Positions 35,065-43,173 of a stretch of 64,000 bases of DNA are shown here, in pieces. The first letter of the stretch is position 1; the number at the start of each line of letters is the position of its first letter. The DNA is taken from contig NZ_CP022998.1 of assembly GCF_002277895.1 (NCBI RefSeq), forward strand, positions 3,143,501 to 3,207,500. Direction: 5' to 3'. Below the pieces are notes generated by a model, which saw nothing but the letters and a program-made list of their open reading frames with translations, had not been told where the DNA came from and did no database searches. This DNA comes from Rhizobium sp. 11515TR (GTDB lineage Bacteria > Pseudomonadota > Alphaproteobacteria > Rhizobiales > Rhizobiaceae). The translations under genes were made by a program, and so were the position numbers.

Positions 35065-35457
35065 TGAAATGCTCCAAAGACTCGACCCTTCGACCACCCA
35101 CTGCGCTGAAAGATCGCAGACTCATATGGTGGCCGGGTGATAAAACAACGAGGCCATGCCGGCCGCGCAATGACTTAAAGAAGGGGGGTACTTGCGAATA
35201 CGCGCCTTATAGCGCTCGTCAAATCCGTGGGTTCACGGCCTGGAGGCGCATTATCACAAACAAGATATCCATCTGCGCCTCCTTCTTTCGCAAGTTGTAG
35301 AGCGTCCGCCTTTTAGCGCGACTTTTCCTGTTTGAAAAGCGAAATATACCTGAAAAATGGGCTGAATCCTTCAATTCTCTTTATGGGAGACATCACAGAA
35401 ATGGAGGGCGCGCGAAAAATCTGAGACAAATCCAGGCGATTTCGCTAGTTGCAGCAT
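35065..35457. other. Intergenic region with two hairpins, possible small RNA
   Basis: No protein gene is seen in these 393 bases. CCGTG-GGTT-CACGG (35225-35238) and GGAGGCGCA (35242-35250) pairing with TGCGCCTCC (35274-35282) form two adjacent hairpins. The second is followed by the pyrimidine-rich TTCTTTC, as in a loose terminator. This looks like the 3' part of a small RNA or of a long leader. I found no clear promoter, though TTATAG occurs near 35205. Confidence 0.35.
35225..35289 (+). ncRNA. Candidate structured RNA (two hairpins)
   Basis: A 5-bp hairpin with a 4-base loop is followed by a 9-bp perfect stem with a 23-base loop, which in turn is followed by TTCTTTC. The region is intergenic and more than 150 bases from either gene. 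This is a low-confidence RNA candidate based on inverted repeats alone. The strand is chosen only from the T-rich 3' side. Confidence 0.25.
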
Positions 35458-35955
35458 ATGACAAAACTGCGCATCGCCCTTTACCAACCCGACATTCCCG
35501 GCAACACCGGTACGATCCTGCGGCTCGCCGCCTGCCTCGGCCTCGGCGTCGACGTTATCGAGCCGGCCGGCTTCGACATATCGGACCGCAATCTGAAGCG
35601 CGCCGGCATGGATTATCTTGCCGCCGTCACCCTGACCAGGCACATCAATTGGGAGCGCTTCGAGGCATGGAGACAGGAAAGCGGACGGCGGCTGGTGCTT
35701 GCCTCGACGAAAGCGGCGCAGCGCTATACCGACTTTGCCTATCGCGACGACGATATTCTCCTCTTCGGCCGCGAAAGCGCCGGGGTGCCGGACCACGTAC
35801 ACGACAGAGCTGACGGCCGCATCCTGATCCCCATGGTCGAGGGCCAACGCTCCATCAATGTTGCGATGTCGGCCGCCATGATATCGGGGGAAGCCTTGCG
35901 GCAAACGCAATGGCCGCCGCTTACCGCCCCGAGCCTGAATGTCGCACCCGAATAG
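35458..35955 (+). CDS. trmL: tRNA (cytidine/uridine-2'-O-)-methyltransferase TrmL
   Basis: TrmL methylates the 2'-OH of the wobble base 34 of some Leu tRNAs. The 165-residue product is a minimal SPOUT methyltransferase. It has IALYQPDIPGNTGTILRLAACLG at the N-terminus, then LGVDVIEPAGF. The C-terminal knot is formed by LLFGRESAGVPDHV, ILIPMVEGQRSINVAMSAAM and GEALRQ. I take the ATG at 35458 as the start; a TTG nine bases upstream is less likely. No strong ribosome binding site is visible. It is followed 77 bp later by an unassigned hydrolase-like gene. Confidence 0.94.
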   Translation: MTKLRIALYQPDIPGNTGTILRLAACLGLGVDVIEPAGFDISDRNLKRAGMDYLAAVTLTRHINWERFEAWRQESGRRLVLASTKAAQRYTDFAYRDDDILLFGRESAGVPDHVHDRADGRILIPMVEGQRSINVAMSAAMISGEALRQTQWPPLTAPSLNVAPE

Positions 35956-36032
35956 GCGTTGGCACGCCGGATAAAGTGTGAGAAGCTTCGCTCTGGAATG
36001 CTCTAACTCAGGCAGCCTTGGCGAGGTGACCC

Positions 36033-37190
36033 ATGTTCCAGACGGCATTCACGCTTTCCCTTACGCAGTTCGCACGTACATTGAGCCTCCCCGAACGGCT
36101 CCAGCACTCCCCCTTGCGCAACCTTGCGCTTGAGGGCCTTCGCCAGCGGAACCTCGCTCTCGATGCGCTGTTCTATGACGTCAAGGTCATCACACCCGAG
36201 GAAGCCTTCTACATCAGTGACTCGCTCGCCGCCGAGGGTGCGATCCTGATTGTGCCGCCGAGCGGCCTTGGGGCGCTCACCCTTTGCGAAACCATCGATG
36301 AATTCGTCTTGCGCGGCGGCGGTAATGCCCGGGCGCTCGCAGTCGCCGGCATTGGCGGCTCCGCGCTCGGTGCCGCCGCCTTTGCCCGCAACGTGGCCGA
36401 TGCGATCGACGCGCCGGTCGCGGTCGTCATCTCAGGCTACGGTATCGCCGACGCCATTACCGAAGTCTTCGGCGGATCGTTTTTCTTCGGTCATTTGAAG
36501 GGGCTGCGGCCGCTGCTTGAAAGCCTGGATGATCTTGCCGGCCGGCCGAAGGTTGGAGCGCAGCGCGATGGAACTGCTGCCCGCACCAGCCTGGATACCA
36601 GAACGGTGCAGGCGCTTCTTGCCGATCCCCGACTCTCCTTCCCTCTGCTGGCGGGCCACTCCAAAGGCAATCTGGTCCTTTCCGCTGCCCTGCATAACCT
36701 TTCGAAACAGGATGAAGGACGAGTTGCTGAGCTGGCGCGGCATACGAAGATCGTGACGATTGGCGCGCGCATCGCAATGCCTCCGGTATTCACCGGTGTC
36801 ATCGATGTCATGGGCGAGTGGGACTGGTTCGGCGAGATCAATTCCCGACGGTTCATCCACGCCGATCAGCGCGTCGCGCATGCATGGCATCACACGAACA
36901 CCGATTTGGCCGGCCACCTGCCGGTGACCATCACGCTGATGGAGATTCTCGCGGCATCGCCCATCGCCGAAGATCAGAAAGCTGGAGAACACCAGGCTGC
37001 AAAGCTCGGTGCCGCGGCCGAACCGGCGGCAATACCAGAGACAAAGTCTCCCTCAGCCCCTGCTCCGGGCGGCGGCAATACGACTGCGATCGAGAAGGTC
37101 AAGAAAGCTTTCTCCGCGATGCCGATGCCAAGCACTCAGCCGCCCGCGTTCGGCCCGTCGGATGATCCGCCACCGACCATGCCGCATTGA
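36033..37190 (+). CDS. Alpha/beta hydrolase-like protein of unknown function
   Basis: This 385-residue protein has a nucleophile-elbow pentapeptide GHSKG, with Ser at residue 210 after LLAGHSKGNLVLSAALHNL. Before it comes LALEGLRQRNLALDALFYDVKV and a glycine/alanine-rich helix (about 105-130). After it come VTIGARIAMPPVFTGVIDVMGEWDWFGEIN, then the His-rich HAWHHTNTDLAGHLP, where the catalytic His could lie. The Ser, an acid (MGEWDWF) and His order fits a lipase-like fold. The last 80 residues are Pro/Ala-rich and probably disordered. GAGGTG precedes the start. No signal peptide is obvious. I do not know its substrate. Confidence 0.72.
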   Translation: MFQTAFTLSLTQFARTLSLPERLQHSPLRNLALEGLRQRNLALDALFYDVKVITPEEAFYISDSLAAEGAILIVPPSGLGALTLCETIDEFVLRGGGNARALAVAGIGGSALGAAAFARNVADAIDAPVAVVISGYGIADAITEVFGGSFFFGHLKGLRPLLESLDDLAGRPKVGAQRDGTAARTSLDTRTVQALLADPRLSFPLLAGHSKGNLVLSAALHNLSKQDEGRVAELARHTKIVTIGARIAMPPVFTGVIDVMGEWDWFGEINSRRFIHADQRVAHAWHHTNTDLAGHLPVTITLMEILAASPIAEDQKAGEHQAAKLGAAAEPAAIPETKSPSAPAPGGGNTTAIEKVKKAFSAMPMPSTQPPAFGPSDDPPPTMPH

Positions 37191-37280
37191 GCTCGCGACG
37201 CATCGTCAGCCCGCCTCGGAGAAACGGGAACACACTTCGAGGGTCATCACCCGTCCATGCGGGCGCCATGTCGTTCGGTT

Positions 37281-37538
37281 TCAGTCCGCCGATGGCAAGC
37301 GCCGCATGGTGAACTCGATGCGATCGCCGTCGACCTGACGCCAGCTTTCGACTTCGGTCCAGTAGGCAGCCTTGGGGAATTCGGTGAACCATTCACGCGC
37401 CTTTTCGCGCGCTTCCGGGCGACTGAGACAAAAGGTCTCGCGAACGAATTCACTCTTTCCACCGGCGGGATGGTCCTGCCGGTAACGGAATATTCTGCGT
37501 CTCAACCCATCAAGGGGCGGCGGTCCAGGTATCCTCAT
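37281..37538 (-). CDS. Small conserved hypothetical protein
   Basis: The start at 37538 has GAGG upstream and gives 85 residues. The sequence starts MRIPGPPPLDGLRRRIFRYRQDHPAGG and ends with RIEFTMRRLPSAD. It is rich in Arg, Pro and charged residues and lacks a signal peptide or membrane segment. It contains SRPEAREKAREWFTEFPKAAYWTEVESWRQ, which looks like a compact alpha/beta domain. The ribosome binding site and the non-random sequence make it a likely gene, but I recognise no family. It is divergent from hemF. Confidence 0.7.
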   Translation of the reverse strand: MRIPGPPPLDGLRRRIFRYRQDHPAGGKSEFVRETFCLSRPEAREKAREWFTEFPKAAYWTEVESWRQVDGDRIEFTMRRLPSAD

Positions 37539-37663
37539 GATAAAACCTCGCCTTTGAGAGAGGGAACATAATACCGCATTGTGAAATTTGCGAGTCGATT
37601 CTCCTGCGACGTTGCTGCACTGGCTGCGCCGCAATCTTGCTGATATTCCAACTGACGATACAT

Positions 37664-37700
37664 ACGGTGCGAATCGCGGGCCGCCGGCTGCTCGCACCGT
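37664..37700 (+). promoter_or_regulatory. 9-bp inverted repeat immediately before the hemF ribosome binding site
   Basis: ACGGTGCGA (37664-37672) is complementary to TCGCACCGT (37692-37700) with a 19-base GC-rich loop. The right arm ends one base before the CGGAGAG Shine-Dalgarno stretch. In the mRNA this would make a strong leader hairpin, and in DNA it could be an operator. Confidence 0.4.
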
Positions 37701-37712
37701 CGGAGAGCATGA

Positions 37713-38624
37713 ATGGAACGACCCAATCTTCCCAAGGGATTACCCGAGGATATTGAAGAAAAGAAAGAGGCAGCACGACACTGGTTCGAAGGCCTGCGCG
37801 ATACGATCTGCGCGGAATTCGAGCAGCTGGAAAGCGAGCTGACCGGCCCGCTTTCCGACCAGGAACCGGGCCGCTTCGTCGCCAAGGACTGGCAGAGAGA
37901 CAAGGGTCAGGGCGGCGGAGGCCGCATGTCGATGATGGAGGGACGCGTCTTCGAGAAGGTCGGCGTCCACACATCGACCGTCTATGGCGAATTCTCTCCC
38001 GATTTCCGCAGCCAGATTCCGGGCGCCGAGGAAGATCCGCGCTTCTGGGCTTCGGGACTGTCGCTGATTGCCCATCCCGTCAATCCGAACGTGCCGACCG
38101 TGCATATGAACACGCGCATGGTGGTGACGACAAGCCAGTGGTTCGGCGGCGGCGCAGACCTGACGCCGGTGCTCGATCGCCGTCGCACCCAGGAAGATCC
38201 CGACAGCGCCCTCTTCCACCGCGCCATGCAGATCGTCTGCGACCGTCACGCAGTCGCCGACTACCAGCGCTACAAGAGCTGGTGCGACGAGTATTTCTTC
38301 CTGAAGCACCGAAACGAGCCGCGTGGCATCGGCGGCATCTTCTTCGATTGGCTGCATTCGCCGGAAGAATCCGGCGGCTGGAATGCCGATTTCGCCTTCA
38401 CGCGCGACGTCGGCCGCGCCTTCGCGATGGTCTATCCACGCATCGTCCGCTCCAATTTCAACGAAACATGGACGGAAGAGGATCGTGACGAGCAATTAAT
38501 TCGCCGCGGACGTTATGTGGAGTTCAATTTGCTGTACGATAGGGGTACAATATTCGGACTGAAGACAGGCGGCAACGTGGAGTCGATCCTATCGTCTCTG
38601 CCGCCGGTGGTGCGCTGGCCCTAA
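37713..38624 (+). CDS. hemF: Oxygen-dependent coproporphyrinogen III oxidase
   Basis: HemF decarboxylates coproporphyrinogen III to protoporphyrinogen IX using oxygen. The 303-residue product has [30 protein letters not shown] and [12 protein letters not shown], followed by [12 protein letters not shown]. Further on are [10 protein letters not shown] and the family ending [31 protein letters not shown]. All motifs of the aerobic enzyme are present. The ATG at 37713 has CGGAGAG eight bases upstream. No hem gene is adjacent. A long inverted repeat right before the ribosome binding site may regulate it. Confidence 0.97.
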   Translation: MERPNLPKGLPEDIEEKKEAARHWFEGLRDTICAEFEQLESELTGPLSDQEPGRFVAKDWQRDKGQGGGGRMSMMEGRVFEKVGVHTSTVYGEFSPDFRSQIPGAEEDPRFWASGLSLIAHPVNPNVPTVHMNTRMVVTTSQWFGGGADLTPVLDRRRTQEDPDSALFHRAMQIVCDRHAVADYQRYKSWCDEYFFLKHRNEPRGIGGIFFDWLHSPEESGGWNADFAFTRDVGRAFAMVYPRIVRSNFNETWTEEDRDEQLIRRGRYVEFNLLYDRGTIFGLKTGGNVESILSSLPPVVRWP

Positions 38625-38819
38625 GACACGTCGCGCAAAAGCAGGCGGCGATTTGCGATAACGACGCAGGGAAAGCCCCGAACTTCAAGCGCAGCAAACG
38701 AATCCGAAAGATCGCGATGCGCTTGAAACGTTCAACATTAAATGATCGGACGGTGTCCTGAAATCGGCGGGAGGAGTGCCTAAGTGATCTAATGCTCGTT
38801 TCAATCGGAGGAGGTTGTA

Positions 38820-39098
38820 ATGGCAGCAGAGAAACAAGTCACGGAAGCTTCGAAAGAACAGAAACTTTCGCGCACAGTCGATAGTCCGGAGTTCATCATC
38901 CGACTGGCCGAGGATATGCGGACCCGCAGCGGGTCCGATCTGCCGCTTTCCTGCTTTGTGGAGCAGGTGAGAATGCAATTGGCAGGCAAATCACCGAGTG
39001 ATATCGCCCGCTTCGCGGCCGATCGTTCGGCCAGGCAGCCGCCAATCACCCGATATCAATCGTCGGATTGCTTCAAATCCTGGGCAATGCCGGATTGA
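38820..39098 (+). CDS. Small hypothetical protein
   Basis: The ATG at 38820 has an ideal ribosome binding site (GGAGGAGGT). The 92-residue product has a charged N-terminus (AAEKQVTEASKEQKLSRTVDSPEF) and a central FIIRLAEDMRTRSGSDLPLSCFVEQVRMQL stretch that looks like a helical domain. A variable C-terminus follows. I recognise no family and see no signal peptide. The strong ribosome binding site favours a real gene, although the composition of the C-terminal third is less convincing. Confidence 0.65.
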   Translation: MAAEKQVTEASKEQKLSRTVDSPEFIIRLAEDMRTRSGSDLPLSCFVEQVRMQLAGKSPSDIARFAADRSARQPPITRYQSSDCFKSWAMPD

Positions 39099-39229
39099 TG
39101 TCCGGAAGAGAGCCGCCGGCAAGCGGGAGACTTGCCGGACGGCAGAAACCTTTTCTCGTTCGTGGCGTTTAGGCCTTCATGCCCTTTGCATGAAGGGACA
39201 GGAAATTATTGAGAAATGAGGAGGAAGAT

Positions 39230-39415
39230 ATGCGACTGTTTGAATGTGGTACGCTCGTGCCCGGTTGCGCCTGGCACACCCGCGCCAAGGATGACGCCGA
39301 GGTGGTCCGTCGCGCCGTCGAGCACATGCGCGAAGCGCATGGCGAAACCATCATCCGCGAAAACATGGTCGACAATATCAAGGCCCGGATTCGCGACGAG
39401 GCCAACGCGGCCTGA
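39230..39415 (+). CDS. DUF1059 family small protein
   Basis: The start at 39230 has GAGGAGG upstream and gives 61 residues. The sequence MRLFECGTLVPGCAWHTRAKDDAEVVRRAVEHM fits DUF1059: two cysteines (positions 6 and 13), a His, and the helix EVVRRAVEHMREAHGE. DUF1059 proteins are short and their function is not known; the Cys and His suggest possible metal binding. The stop codon lies inside a long terminator hairpin shared with the convergent cca gene. Confidence 0.8.
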   Translation: MRLFECGTLVPGCAWHTRAKDDAEVVRRAVEHMREAHGETIIRENMVDNIKARIRDEANAA

Positions 39416-39451
39416 TTGGCGGGCCGCCCAGTCAGTCCCGCCAATCAGGCC
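39409..39451. terminator. Long bidirectional hairpin between the DUF1059 gene and cca
   Basis: Positions 39409-39423 are perfectly complementary to 39437-39451, giving a 15-bp stem around a 13-base loop. The left arm contains the stop codon of the DUF1059 gene, and the right arm ends six bases before the cca stop. It probably terminates both convergent transcripts. Confidence 0.75.
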
Positions 39452-39457
39452 TCATTA

Positions 39458-40714
39458 TCAGGCATTGGCCAAATCCTTGAGTCGGGCGAGTAGGCTCGCC
39501 CGGTTCATCGTAAAATTCCCGTCGAGCCATTCCTGCTCAAGCTTACCAAGAAGCTCGCCCACGCGCGGTCCCGCATCGACGCCCGCAGCAAGCGCATCTG
39601 CACCGTTGAGCGGAAAAGTCGGCTTCTTCCAGTTTGCCGCCCGTTTCAGCAATTTCCCGAGCCGCGCGACGCGCGCCATCTCCTCGAAATCGCCCTCCGC
39701 CTTGCTCCGGGCAACAGACTGCGCCAGCTTCAGGCGAACCATAACACCGGTCAGATCATGGCGATAAAGCAGGCGGTCGAAGGCCGCGTCCGAAATATCG
39801 TCCTTGACGATTGGCGCATTCGCCCAGGCCTGCAGATAGGCGCCTTCCGCTTTCGAGAGGCGCAGCCGCTCGGCAAGTTTGGCGAGCCTTGCCGCATCGG
39901 GCGGCACGATGGCCGCCAGACGAAGCAGAGCCTCCGGCGGCCAACCGAGAGCCTTCTCGGCGGCGATCAGTCCCGGAATGGCGTCGATGCCCCATTTTTC
40001 GGTTTCCGGCAGCACTTCCGTCAAAATGCCGATCTGGCGCATCCAGAGCAGCGCCCTGCCTGGGTCCGGTGCCGCCAGCAGCTTCTTCATCTCGGACCAG
40101 ACACGCTCGGCCGAGAGCGTTGATATCTTCGACTTTGCGGCGGCACAGGCGCGCAAGCCATCGGCATCGGGACGGCCGCTGCCGTAATAGGCAAAGAAGC
40201 GGAAGAAACGCAGGATGCGCAAGTGATCCTCGGCAATCCGCGTCGCAGCATCGCCGATGAAGCGAATGTTACGGCGCTCCAGATCGGCAAGCCCGCCGAC
40301 GAGATCCACGACCTCGCCATCGGCGGATGCATAGAGCGCATTGATCGTCAGGTCCCGCCGCTCGGCATCGGCCTGCCAATCCCGGCTGAAGGCCACTACG
40401 GCGCGCCGCCCATCCGTCTCCACATCGCGTCGCAAGGTGGTGATTTCGAACGGTTTTCCATTGATGACTAAGGTAACCGTGCCATGCGCAATGCCGGTCG
40501 GCACCGCCTTGATCCCTGCCGTCTCGGCTCTTTGGACGACGGCCTCCGGCACAAGAGTCGTGGCTATATCAATATCGGCGACGGGCAGCCCCATCAGGCT
40601 GTTGCGGACGGCACCGCCCACCACGCGTCCCTCGCCGCCATCGGCATCGAGCAGCGCCAGCACCCGCTGCAATGCCTCATCGCGAAACCAGGCCTCATCG
40701 GCAACGGACGTCAT
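39458..40714 (-). CDS. cca: CCA tRNA nucleotidyltransferase
   Basis: This is a 418-residue class II nucleotidyltransferase (CCA-adding enzyme or poly(A) polymerase family). The head domain has EGRVVGGAVRNSLMGLPVADIDIATTL with the DxD catalytic carboxylates, then RRDVETDGRR. RDLTINALYAS and RLAEDHLRILRFFRF follow in the neck domain. The enzyme adds or repairs the 3' CCA of tRNA. It is the third gene of a leftward unit: DUF1285, NUDIX, cca, with start and stop codons overlapping. The ATG at 40714 overlaps the preceding NUDIX stop (40711). Confidence 0.93.
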   Translation of the reverse strand: MTSVADEAWFRDEALQRVLALLDADGGEGRVVGGAVRNSLMGLPVADIDIATTLVPEAVVQRAETAGIKAVPTGIAHGTVTLVINGKPFEITTLRRDVETDGRRAVVAFSRDWQADAERRDLTINALYASADGEVVDLVGGLADLERRNIRFIGDAATRIAEDHLRILRFFRFFAYYGSGRPDADGLRACAAAKSKISTLSAERVWSEMKKLLAAPDPGRALLWMRQIGILTEVLPETEKWGIDAIPGLIAAEKALGWPPEALLRLAAIVPPDAARLAKLAERLRLSKAEGAYLQAWANAPIVKDDISDAAFDRLLYRHDLTGVMVRLKLAQSVARSKAEGDFEEMARVARLGKLLKRAANWKKPTFPLNGADALAAGVDAGPRVGELLGKLEQEWLDGNFTMNRASLLARLKDLANA

Positions 40715-41346
40715 GTATAAAGCCTTTCATAAAGCGTGCGGACGATGCCCGCGGTAATGCCCCAGATCATGCGCTGCCCATAGGGCATGCGGTAGAAATG
40801 ACGCTCGGTCCCTTGCCAGAGCATCGTGTCGGTCACGTGGTGGCCGGGGTCCATCAGGAAGGAGAGCGGAACCTCGAAGGCATCCTCCACTTCCGTCGGA
40901 TTGAGAGCCAGATGAAAGCCCGGCTTCACCACTGCGAGAATGGGCGTGATGCGAAAGCCGGTCGCCGCCAGATAATGCGGCAGCCGCGCCACCGGCTCGA
41001 TGAAGATGTCGGCCAGCCCGATTTCCTCGCCCGCTTCGCGCACCGCCGCCATTTCCGGCGAGGCGTCCTCCGGATCGATGGCCCCGCCTGGAAAGGCAAT
41101 CTGGCCGGAATGCTTGCGCAGCGTCGATGTCCTGAGCGTGAAGATGACCTTGGCGTCGTCGCCGCTGTCGACGACGGGCACGAGCACGGCGGCATCCTTG
41201 AGCTTTAGGCCGGCCACCTGCGATATGGTCTCGGGATTGAGGAGATGATCGCCGTGATCGCGCCAGGCAAGCTCCACCGGCCCACCGCTCTGATGGAGGG
41301 CGCGACGGCGGAATTCATCCGCAGAATAAAGGGGAAATTCGTTCAT
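40711..41346 (-). CDS. NUDIX hydrolase, CoA pyrophosphatase (NudL) type
   Basis: The start at 41346 gives 211 residues. The NUDIX region is GQIAFPGGAIDPEDASPEMAAVREAGEEIGL, with REAGEEIGL as the catalytic core. The spacing between the Gly pair and the REA block is one to two residues longer than the textbook box, as is usual in the NudL/CoA-pyrophosphatase (UPF0035) group. Those enzymes cleave coenzyme A to 4'-phosphopantetheine and 3',5'-ADP. The PYGQRMIWGITAGIVRTL ending also fits. It overlaps the DUF1285 and cca genes by four bases each, so all three are co-translated. Confidence 0.9.
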   Translation of the reverse strand: MNEFPLYSADEFRRRALHQSGGPVELAWRDHGDHLLNPETISQVAGLKLKDAAVLVPVVDSGDDAKVIFTLRTSTLRKHSGQIAFPGGAIDPEDASPEMAAVREAGEEIGLADIFIEPVARLPHYLAATGFRITPILAVVKPGFHLALNPTEVEDAFEVPLSFLMDPGHHVTDTMLWQGTERHFYRMPYGQRMIWGITAGIVRTLYERLYT

Positions 41347-41966
41347 CGAGTGAGTGCATCCAGTTCGGCAACCGGCATGACGGGAAATATGGAGCTGCCG
41401 GAACGCACGCAAAAGATCTCTCGCCCGGCAATCACGACGGGTTCACCAAGCTCGATGAGATCGTACATGACCGCACGCGTCACCAGAGCCTCGAGCCGCC
41501 CGCGGACATGCAGATAAGGCTTCAGCTCGTCATTTTTGCCACCAATGACGAAACGGATTGGATGATCCCTGCCCGCCTCGACGACATCGCCGACATTGGT
41601 GCGGAAGGTCAGCACCCGTCTGCCCTCACGCTCCGTCACGCTCATCTCGACAGCCACGAACGGCGCGTCGACGACGCGGATACCGACCTTTTCCACAGGC
41701 GTGACCAGATAGGTCTTCCCATCCTCGTCCTTGCGCAGAACTGTGGAAAACAGCCGCACCAGCGGCGCCCGGCCGATCGGCGTGCCGAGATAGAACCAGG
41801 TGCCGTCGGCGCGGATCTCCATGTCGATATCGCCGCAGAACGGCGGATTCCAGCGATCCACGGGCGGCAAACCCTTCTTGGAGCCGCCACTATCGCCGGC
41901 CGCGCGCGAAATCAGCGCCGCGAGGCTTGCGGCATCGCCCGTTGTCCTGATTTCCTCGGTTGCCAT
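41343..41966 (-). CDS. DUF1285 family protein
   Basis: The product is 207 residues of the DUF1285 family. It has PVDRWNPPFCGDIDMEIRADGTWFYLGTPIGR, RLFSTVLRKDEDGKTYLVTPVEK, and LTFRTNVGDVVEAGRDHPIRF, all hallmark segments of that family. The fold is known to be beta-rich, but no biochemical function is established. It is the first gene of the leftward DUF1285-NUDIX-cca operon. A candidate promoter lies upstream. It is divergent from the MoxR operon. Confidence 0.9.
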   Translation of the reverse strand: MATEEIRTTGDAASLAALISRAAGDSGGSKKGLPPVDRWNPPFCGDIDMEIRADGTWFYLGTPIGRAPLVRLFSTVLRKDEDGKTYLVTPVEKVGIRVVDAPFVAVEMSVTEREGRRVLTFRTNVGDVVEAGRDHPIRFVIGGKNDELKPYLHVRGRLEALVTRAVMYDLIELGEPVVIAGREIFCVRSGSSIFPVMPVAELDALTR

Positions 41967-42013
41967 TCTTCTGTCCCGGTTGGTCGTTAGTCAGGAATAT
42001 GACAGTTCTCACG

Positions 42014-42042
42014 AGATAGTCATTTGAAACGTGCTTGTCAGC
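42014..42042 (-). promoter_or_regulatory. Candidate promoter of the DUF1285-NUDIX-cca operon
   Basis: On the minus strand GCTGAC (42042-42037), 17 bases and CTATCT (42019-42014) fit the rhizobial sigma-70 pattern, with the -10 matching CTATAT at five of six positions. The leader would be about 40 bases. Confidence 0.45.
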
Positions 42043-42133
42043 TATCTTGCTGGCGATAAGTTGTATTGAATATGAGGCAAATGTGTAACGTCTGCGAATC
42101 GCGCGCACCGTTTTTCTGCCATTGGAGACGCAA

Positions 42134-43147
42134 ATGGGCATGATCAAATCGACCGAAACGAGCCTTGACGAGCAGGCCATCATCGCCTCGGCCGAAAAGG
42201 CACTGGGCGATATCGCCACCATTCGCCAAGAGGTGTCGAAGGTCATTTTCGGCCAGGAAAGCGTCGTGGAAAACACGCTGCTCGCCGTGCTCGCCGGCGG
42301 TCATGCCCTGCTGGTCGGCGTACCGGGTCTCGCCAAGACGAAGCTCGTGACGACGCTCGGCGCCGTCCTCGGCCTCGCCTCCAACCGCGTACAGTTCACG
42401 CCGGACCTCATGCCGTCGGATATTCTCGGTTCCGAAGTCATGGACCAGGACGAAACCGGCCGCCGTTCCTTCCGTTTCGTCAAGGGTCCGGTCTTCGCGC
42501 AATTGCTGATGGCCGACGAAATCAACCGCGCCTCGCCGCGCACGCAGTCCGCCCTGCTGCAGTCCATGCAGGAATATCACGTCACCATCGCCGGCCAGCG
42601 ATACGATCTGCCCGCTCCGTTCCACGTTCTCGCAACGCAGAACCCGCTGGAGCAGGAAGGCACCTACCCGCTGCCGGAAGCCCAGCTCGACCGCTTCCTG
42701 CTGCAGGTCGACGTCGATTATCCCGAGCTTGCCGACGAGCGCCGCATCCTGCTCGAAACCACGGGCTTGAGCGAGGCAACGCCGCAGGCGGTCATCGACG
42801 CCGAACGCTTGCTGGAAATCCAGCAGCTCATCCGCCAGATGCCCGTCAGCGACGGCGTCGTCGATGCAATCCTGTCGCTGGTGCGTTCGGCCCGCCCGGG
42901 CCAGGGCAATGCCTCTACCGACAAGCATGTCGCCTGGGGCCCCGGTCCTCGTGCCGGCCAGGCGATGATGCTCTGCGCCCGCGCCCGCGCCCTTTACGAA
43001 GGCCGGCTTGCACCGTCGATCGACGACATTCATGCACTCGCCGAGCCAGTATTGGAACACCGCATGGCGCTGACTTTTGCAGCCCGCGCCGAAGGCATGT
43101 CCGTACGTGATGTTATTTCAGGGCTGGTCAAGCAGTCGAAGTCGTGA
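42134..43147 (+). CDS. MoxR family AAA+ ATPase
   Basis: This 337-residue MoxR ATPase starts at 42134 with GGAG six bases upstream. Walker A is in LLVGVPGLAKTKLVTTL, followed by the RVQFTPDLMPSDILGSEV segment of MoxR proteins. Walker B with sensor-like residues is in LLMADEINRASPRTQSALLQSMQE. The FHVLATQNPLEQEGTYPLPEAQLDRFL stretch is diagnostic. MoxR ATPases act with von Willebrand factor A proteins as co-chaperones for assembly or metal insertion. This one begins an operon with DUF58 and BatA-like genes, the usual MoxR companions. Confidence 0.95.
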   Translation: MGMIKSTETSLDEQAIIASAEKALGDIATIRQEVSKVIFGQESVVENTLLAVLAGGHALLVGVPGLAKTKLVTTLGAVLGLASNRVQFTPDLMPSDILGSEVMDQDETGRRSFRFVKGPVFAQLLMADEINRASPRTQSALLQSMQEYHVTIAGQRYDLPAPFHVLATQNPLEQEGTYPLPEAQLDRFLLQVDVDYPELADERRILLETTGLSEATPQAVIDAERLLEIQQLIRQMPVSDGVVDAILSLVRSARPGQGNASTDKHVAWGPGPRAGQAMMLCARARALYEGRLAPSIDDIHALAEPVLEHRMALTFAARAEGMSVRDVISGLVKQSKS

Positions 43148-43173
43148 CCCGGATGTCGAGGAGAGTATAGCGC

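Noticed and set aside
37539..37712. An FNR-type or similar oxygen-regulator box before hemF.
   Set aside because: No TTGAT-N4-ATCAA or close variant is present. The only strong signal is the inverted repeat near the ribosome binding site.
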